Source: Melieria omissa
Lineage: Eukaryota; Arthropoda; Insecta; Diptera; Ulidiidae
Direction: 5' to 3'
Length of the DNA stretch: 64,000 nucleotides
Assembly (NCBI GenBank): GCA_963971225.1
Contig: OZ020267.1
Span: 109,386,163-109,450,162, forward strand
Position numbers and translations under genes: made by a program
Notes under the pieces: model-generated
Database searches by the model: none
What the model was told of the DNA's origin: nothing
Seen by the model: the letters and a program-made list of their open reading frames with translations, nothing else
In this document: positions 41,601 to 50,600 of the stretch, piece by piece
Numbering within the stretch: the first letter of the stretch is position 1
How the letters are laid out: every line of letters begins with the position of its first letter

Positions 41601-44600
41601 TTCAACGTATTTACGAATGTTTTTTGTTTTGTTGTGTTTTGTATTTTTCAACCTACAGAATACAAAACAAAACCAAATGCCGGAATAAAATAAAGCAAGA
41701 AATGCATATTCATAGCGAAATCAGCTTAGAATTGAAATTCGCACGGGGCGCGCACAATTCAACCGCGGTCGCGCCTTCTGCCCGCCTCTGCGCCGAATCG
41801 CAATGAACTCATTTAGCCGGCGCGCACTTGTCCGTAATTGAATTTAAATATTTCACTCACCCTCATTCGCACACGAAACGAAACGGCGAATGCAAAACGA
41901 ACAAACAAAAAACAAAATTGCATTCTAATGAAGTTTTTTTGCGGTTGCAGTTTTATGATATTTTTTTAAGTTTTATTTAAAAATTTCTTTTTTTATTTAT
42001 ATATGTTTTATTTTTTTTTTATTTTTTTTATTTTTTAATTTTTTTTAATTCGAAAAAATTGTTTTTTTTGGTTCTCACAGATTTCATTCATCAAACCATT
42101 TGCTTTTCATGCGCTCTTTCTCTCTTTTTATCTTCTTCGCTCTCTGCCACCGTTCGACTCACTTTTTTCTCTTTATTTTTCAATTACTTCCGCAGGAATA
42201 CCACCGAATGCCGTTAACTATGTGGAAAATTTCGAAGGACGTTATAAAGGTGAGTGTTAGCGACCGCAGCCAGTCAGCCAACTCGGCTGTTATCACGTGT
42301 TGCCTTCACTGCGACCAGGGCGCGAAACTAGTAAAGAAAATACGCGAACCAGAATAATGGCCACTCGGCATAAATTTAAGATGAGCACCTCACTCATACA
42401 CGGCGAGTCATAAATTTTGCGGCACACTAAATACAGGAATTGCCACAACAGCGTCACACGCCATGACACACACGGCATTGTGGTGTTAAATGGTGTTTAT
42501 TGTTTTAAAATTTCAATAAGGACAGTGGAATGTAGACTTGTAAGGACTGTACGGGGCATCAAGAAAGTACTTATTGCTTGGATTCGAGTACAAACATTTA
42601 ACTCAAAACCCGAAATTTCCTTTGCTTGTATTCGAGTACAAACATTTCACTCAAAAGAAGAAGTTTTGGGTATTCAAAATACTTACTCTCACTTAACCCG
42701 AGTATAACTAATGCATTCCAAAGAAGTTCTGTTTACTCAAAATACTCATAAGGTTGCTCGAGTATAGACTTTTCACTCTTAAGAAAAAGGTCCAAATACT
42801 CACGCATCGGTTAGCATTTTTCTTAAAAGAAGAAGTTTTGGGTACTCAAAATACCTCTATCTTAATTTGATTATACGCATTGTACTCAAAAGAAGTTCCG
42901 GGTACTTGAAATAGTCATCGGTTATACTCGACTACCAACATTTTCCTCATCACTTGTACTCGAGCACAGACATTTCACTCTTAAGAAGTTCCGGTTACTC
43001 ATAAATACTCATCGCTTGTACTCAAGTAGAATCATTTCACTCAAAAGAAAATAGTTCCGGGTACTTAAAGTTTTCAACCCTTGTACTCGAAACATTCCAC
43101 TCAAACGAAAATGTGTTTGGTACTCAAAATACTCATCGCTTAACTCGATTATACGCATTGCACTAAAAAGCAGTTTTAGTTACTCAAAATACTACTCATC
43201 ACTTGTACTCGAATACAGACATTTCACTCTTACGAATAATTTCCGGGGGCTCAAAATACTCATTGCTTATACTCAAGTACAGACGATTCATTCTAAAGTA
43301 GTTTCGGTTAACTTGAGTACAAATATTTCACTCAAAAGAAGATGTTTTTGGTACTCAAAATACTCATCGCGTGTACTCTAATATAATACAAACATTTCAC
43401 TCTTAAGAAGACCCTTATTCTCAAAATACTCATCGTTTACATTCGAGTACCAACATTCCACTCTTAAGAAGAAATTTCGGTCACTCAAAATACTCAGAAG
43501 AAGTTCCGATTACTCAAAATACTCATCGCTTATACTCAAGTACAACCATTTCACTCAAAAGAAACAAGTTTCGGATACTTAAAGTACTCCTCGCTTGTAC
43601 TCGAGTATAAACATTTAACTCTTAAGAAGAATTTCCGGTCAACTTGAGTACAAACTTTTCGCTCTTAAAATGAAGCTCCGGCTACTCAAAGTACTCATCG
43701 CTTGTACCCGGGTACTAAAGAAGTAGTTACTTAGTACTGCATTAGGAATGCAGAATTTTATAAAATTTCATACAATTTCCAAATAAATCAATTATTGTAT
43801 CATTCAGCTTCGAAAAATATGAGATTCATAGATGCACACAGCATATTTTCAAATATGGCTCGTTTCTTCGAAGTGTCAAATCCGAGTACTCAAAGCAGCT
43901 GCCGCACTTGAATAAAACTTGTAACACAATAATTGCTACTGTTTCCATCATTTGAACAGATTTTCACTCGACATGTTCTGAATGTTCAAAGCGATGGAAC
44001 AGACTGAACACGATTACCCAAAAAAGTCTATTGCGAGTGCTCTATAGAATCGGTTACTTATTAGCAAATCGCTTCACAGATTCCATCTTGCTCTGCCAGT
44101 ATTCTTACCTCATTTACAAAGAATCTTTAGACAACAAATATAGAAAGAAGTATGAAAAGTTTAGGAGCATATTTTTTTGTTGAGATTTTCTTCACTTTTC
44201 CCCACAGTCGTATTGTAAACTATACCCTAGCTGAGTGAGCCCAAGTCACTTATGTGCATTCACCTTTTTTTTACCGGCGCCATTCTACCACCACATCGTA
44301 AGGAGAGCATGAAAAATAAATAAATAATTTATATTGCATTCAAATGTTATGGGATGAAAATTTAATCGTTGCCATGCACGCGTCGGCTGTCGGCAGTTGG
44401 CGCGACTCGACTTGGTGGCCAGACGGCATTTGCATACCGTCAACATTGACAGTATATGATGATTTACACACACATACACACACTTACTGTGGTAACTGTG
44501 GAGCTAGAACACATTTTATGGCACTAAATTGCACCTTTCTAGAATTTTTACTTTTTTTTGTGGACAGACCAACAAATACAAAAACTGCATAATTTACACC

Positions 44601-47600
44601 TTGAATAAATTTAAACCAATTTCTTGCTGTCATCATTTTTTCATCACTTTTAACTGCTTGTGCCGATTCTCTTTCTCTTTCTACGCGCATGCCGCACTTG
44701 ACGTTCGCATTCAAAGTGGGCAAAAAACGCATCAAAAGTTCAGAACTTCATCATCAGTCAAAGGCAATGGAAAACGGCGAAGCAGAAGCAGAAAATCCGG
44801 GCAAACGAAAAGGTGAGCAGATTAGAGTTAAGCCGCCAACACTGGTTCTCTCACTCTCCTCTACCGTTGCAAGTGCCTTTTTTCACTATCTGCATTGGCT
44901 CCAACACTTGCAGTCGCACCACAATTGCCACTGCCAGCGGTGAGGATTAGGTATACCAAATTATCGGCCACTTGAGACCGAACAAATACACCGTCCTGAA
45001 TTCCCCACCCCCGAAAAGATGAAGCAAACGAAAGACTAAAAGAAAATAAAGTAGGATTTGCACACCATGAAATTTTGGGTGGACGCGCCTGCTATAAATA
45101 CTCGTATTGTGGAAAAAATAAGTGGAATTTTGGTGGCATTTTTTTTGTATTATTGTGAATGCGCTACACATGAGTTGCTGAGGTCTATGGGTTCAAGAGA
45201 TGAAGATTAGGTGCAAGTTGTTCTACTAGAAAATATGTAGTTTGTTATAATTTTCATATACGAAAAAGGATGCCAGTATAAGAAAGTAGCCAATTAGTTC
45301 CACTCAACGCCTTGCAAGTGGCCGCTAAGAAAGAAGAAAATTATAGTAAAATATTTTGTTTAATTTGGTTTTTGTTAGAACTTTAGAACGAATAGATTAT
45401 GTCAAAGTACTAATCGCTAGTGCTAATCCCTACAAATACGCCCAAAAGTATACTTCGCTTTAATGATTTGGTTTAATTATAATTAGAGGTATTAGTAGTA
45501 CACTTTTAGGCTCACACTATAATAGCTATTAAATTTAATTTAGGTTAGAAATATATTTGTTTGTTGCATACTGTTAGGCTTGCACTACAAATTGGGTAGG
45601 TAAGTTAGGTAAATATTAGGTTTAGTTTCAGTTGGAATTATAGTTGTATGTAGTATATTTTTAGGCTTACACAATACAGTAGTTATTACTTTTCATTTAG
45701 GTCAGAATTCTTATTTTTATATAGAACTAGCTGGGCCCCGCGGCTTCGCACGCAAGCTCTCTTCTTTCACCCGATACATATTTTGAACGCATGGTTGAAC
45801 CCATTTTGATTTAAATAAAAACATATGTCTATTAGCTTTGATGCCAAGTGGTTCTAAAAATTGTGAAGTCAAAAGGCCCTTTAAATCATGAGTTATTCAC
45901 GTTTACTCTAAACAAAATCTTAACCCTTAGTTTACCACGGTAGATTTCGATTTTCAAAAATATGTAAAAAACATTGTAATTATTTCCCGATTTAAATGCT
46001 TTTTGGCCACGTTTGATGTCAAAAGGACCAATAAATCGTGTTTCCATGCAAACTGTTAACCCATTGTTGACCCCGTTACGTTTTGATTTTCAAAAAAGTG
46101 AAAAACATGTGTCAAATTATTTCTCACTCAGAGTATTTTCACAAAGTTTGAAGTCAGTGGGCCCGTTAATTCATTTTTTTTTTTACAGTTTCGCCATACA
46201 AACTTTTAACCGGTCGTTGACCCCGTCCGATTTTAATATTTGGAAAAAATGAAAAACACGTATCAAGTTATTTTACATTTAAAGTACTTTCACCAAGTTT
46301 GAAGTTAAAAGGCCAAAAAAATTGTTTCTTCATACATACTTTTAACCCGTCGTTGATCCAGTTAGATTTCGATTTTGAAAATAATGAGAAACGCGTGTAT
46401 AATTTTTTTATTTCAAGTATTTTTATAATTTTTGAAGTCAATAGGCCTATCGGTTCATGTTTTTTTCGAGTCTACCCTTAAACAAATCTTAACCCATTAT
46501 TGGTCCAGTTAAATTTTGATTTTCGAAAAATTATAAAATACGTATCGAATTAGAGTATTTTCAGGAAGTTCGAAATCAATATGTCTCTTAAATCACTTTT
46601 CTTCATACAACACCTTAACAGATGTTTTGCCCCTTTACACCCCGAATTTCAAAAAATCCCGTCTTAGCGGAGGTTCATTTTTCAAGATGTATCTACAGTT
46701 CAAATTTCATGTTCGTAGCTTCAGCGGTTTGGTCTGAGCGATGATGAATCAATCAATCAATCAATCAATCAATCGGTCAGTCAATTAGGGCAAACAATCT
46801 ATGTATATAAAAATGGAAGCGGTACCACACCCTCTTGTCCAGTGCTCACAACTTTCTTCTAGTCGAATTGTGCTACTAAGTGGAAAGTTCGTACCAAGTT
46901 TCACTGATGTGTATGTGTACTGCATAACTGTCTGAGCATAAAAAATGTGCCACGTCCTTTGACCAACGCCCCATTCCCTCTATTGAAAGATATGATTAAG
47001 TGGTAGGTTCATACCAAGTTTCATTGATGTACGACTTACAGTTCTGCTGCATAAAAAATTTGCCACGCCCCTTGTTCAACGCCCATAAAATATTATCGGT
47101 AGAATGACACTTCTATGGCACGATGGCATATTCAATTTCAATACTGTGCGGCTTACAATTCCGGAGCTATTCCATATAAAAGATTAGAGTTGTATGGACG
47201 GAGCCACGCCCTCGTGTTAAATACCCGCTTCATTCCTCTGCCGAAAGATATGACTGAATGGTAAATTCGTACTAAGTTTCATTCATGTGCGACTAACAGT
47301 TCCAAAATTATGCGGATAGTTTGGGTCAAAAAAATGTGCCACGCCCCTTGTCCAACGTCCATAAAATTTTAGCATTGGAATAACACATCTATGAGGCGAC
47401 GTCTCACTAATTTTCAATGCTGTGCGACTTACAATTCCGAAGCTATTCCATTTAAAAGATTTGAGTTGTATGGGCGGTGCCACACCCCCTTGTCCAATAC
47501 CCACCCCATTCCGTCGGTCGAAGGACATGATTAAATAGTAAGTGTCAACTAAATTTAATTGATGTGTGACTTATGGTTCCAAAGTTATTGTCTAAAAATG

Positions 47601-50600
47601 TATTCTGGTGGCGCCACGCCCCGTTTTCCCGACTTTTCTTTTTTTATGAACCTTCACGTAACAATTTCGAACAAACCCGCCGAAGGAAGTATCCAAGTTG
47701 GTCCAGCCGTTCTCGACTGATACGCAGTCGAATGGACCACGATTCATTTTTATATACAGTCCCTGTTCATCGAATTATGACCGATGAAAAAATTTCGAAA
47801 TTTCTACTTCCATCATCGATAAAACAAAAACCAATCAAGTAAAAATAACAAATTTGGTATCAAATTGTTCATTGGAAAGTTTTCTTTGAAATCCTGCTAA
47901 AGGAAACTCATTATGGTATATGAAAACTCTGTCAATGCCGGTAAACTCGTGGCAACTAGGAAAAATCGTCAAAATTTCCAATTGTTGGTGTCATCATAAC
48001 TTCGTTTTAAAGGGAAATTGTGACACAAAAAAAGAAATAACAAACAAAAATTATTTATGGAATTACGTATTAAAGACTAAGAAGTAAGTAGGTAAAATAT
48101 ATCATCATTATGTTTGTTTAATACTATGTAAAATCCGTGTTGGATCTATTGAAGGCTTGTTAAACAAAATGGGTAGAAAACGTGACCTAACAGTGGAAAA
48201 AAAATTTTCAAATTGTGGCTTTGGTGAAGAAGGGCAAGTGCAGCTACTCTCAAATAGCCAAAAAACTTCAATCTTCAAAAGCATCCGTGGTCAATCTTGC
48301 AAGAAAGAGCCGAAATACTGACGACTTGCCTTCAGTTTGTAAAACTAATAGGAAGAATTCCGCGGTATTCGCAAAACTACACCAAGAACCGACCGTAGAA
48401 TCGTGCAAAAAGCTTTGGAGAACCGATATACTCCATGTAGGGTCATTTTAGAAGACCTAAAGGGTTATGGTATCACAGTGTCGCTGATGACGGTACGTCG
48501 TCGCTTATACGAAAATAGGTTGATATGCAGGCGTCCAGCGAAAAAGCCAAAGTTAATCAAAGTAATGCGTCAGCGGCGGTTATATTGGGCACAGTTGCAT
48601 AAGGCATTCAGATAAAACAACTGGACCAAGGTAAATCCATTAAATTTGATCTTTCCTGCGATTTTTAACAATAATTCCTATTAACCACTTTTTTGCGAAA
48701 TTCTTGTCATTTTTAGGTTATCTTTAGCGCTGTATATCGCTTGGAAGTGGTTACTGAAGAAAAGCAATTTGTGAGAAGGAGGCAGGGGGAACGATATTCG
48801 GACGAATGCATCGTTCCCTGCATTAAACATCCGCCAGCAGTAATGGTTTGGAGCCGCATTACATCGGAAGGTCCTTGTCCAATACATTTCGTTAAAGGAA
48901 CAATGCGCTCTGCCCAATAGATAAACGTACTTCAAGGTGTTCTAGCGCCGTATATCGATACCCTGCAGCAGCCCAGAGAGGAATACATCTTCATGCAAGA
49001 TGGTGCTCCTCGCCACACAGCGCGATCAAGCATAGCCGCTATTAATACATTAAATTTAAATGTGTTGGCGTGGCCTGGCAATTCTCCCTATCTTAATCCG
49101 ATAGAGAAGTGCTGGGCATACTTTACATCCAAAGTGTATAGTCGGGGAAACCCCACGGTAGCGATTCTTAAAGCAAATATTACAGATTTTGGCAAAATAA
49201 TATCCAATTGAGAACAATGATGTCCAATTGCATTGATAGCATGCCCCAACGAATAGAGGCAGTTCTAAAAGCTCAGGGTGGACCGATAAAATATTAGAAA
49301 TTACAAACTATAATTTACATATCTTGGTGCAAAACTTTCCAACGAATAAGCTGATACCTCATTTGTTATTTTTACTTGATTAGTTTTTGTTTTATCGATG
49401 ATTAAAGTAGAAATTTTGAAAATTTTTCATCGGTCATAATTCGATGAACAGGGACTGTATATAGATACTTTTAGGCTTAGTTTTGTTTTATAGATTTTTA
49501 GAGAAAACACAGTAGTTATTACTTTTCATTTAGGTCAGAATTCTTATTTTGATATAGAATACTTTTAGGCTTAGTTTTTTTTGATAGATTTTTACAGAAA
49601 ATTTGTATGTAGTATTTTTTATGTAGTAAGCTTTAAGGCTTACACTGCACATTAATAATTTTGTTTAATTTAAGAAAGATTTTTAATTTGATGAAGCATA
49701 CTTTCAGGCTTACGTTTGCTTCAAACATTTGTAGAGACAATTTTTATGTAGTATACTTTTAGACGTAAACTGCACATTAGTTGTTTTCATTTAAGTTAGA
49801 CTTATATTTATATGGTATACTTTTAGGCTTACTTTTGCTTTAAAGATTGGTAGGGAAAGTTTGTATCTTTTATAGTATTGTTTGGTAGTATACTTTTAGG
49901 CTTACACTTCACACTAGTTATTTGGTTGAATTTAAGTTAGAAATATAAATTTTATATAGTAAACGTTTAGGTATAATTTTTTTTTATATATTTGTAGATA
50001 AAACTTGTGTCTAGTAATTTCTATTTGGTATACTTTTAGGCCTTCACTGCACAGTAATTATATGGGTTAATTTAAAGTCGATTTATGACTTTATGAAGCA
50101 TACTTTTAGGCTTACTTTTGCTTTATAATTAATAAAGAAAAAGTATCATAGTTCAAATAGAAATAACAGCTTTGTAGCAAAAAACAACACAAACTTTACT
50201 TCGATCAAAAATTGTCCAATCAAAACTCGCATAACTCCACTCTGCTGTCGAGTTGACTGATTCTTTTTCAACTCAGCAAAACCAAAGCAACATACAACGA
50301 CTTAAACGCCACTATCCGCCGCAAAGGTAGCGGCAGACCACAAAAAAAGTCACATAATTGTATATCAATAAATGTTGTATTTGTGGCTTTTGGGTCGATG
50401 ATTTTCTTACCTTTATGGCAGTTTAATGATTTGTAAATAAAGAGTGTTAAATTTAACGAAAATTTAGTGTATTTGAGCAGACATTTTGGGGTCAAGCTTT
50501 AGTTGCAGAGGACAGAGCTTAAATTGAAGTAGGAGAGTAAACAATGTGTGTCTAACGAAATCCGAAAAGCTTTTCGCTTGTACATATAGAAAATAAATGA

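Larger units (their letters stand above)
47757..49457 (+). mobile_element. Tc1-like transposon in intron 9
   Basis: Inverted termini CAGTCCCTGTTCATCGAATT, about 80 bp long, flanked by TA (47755-47756 and 49458-49459). 1,701 bp with a degenerate transposase gene (48169-49297). It is inserted at the TATATA end of the preceding repeat block. Confidence 0.92.
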
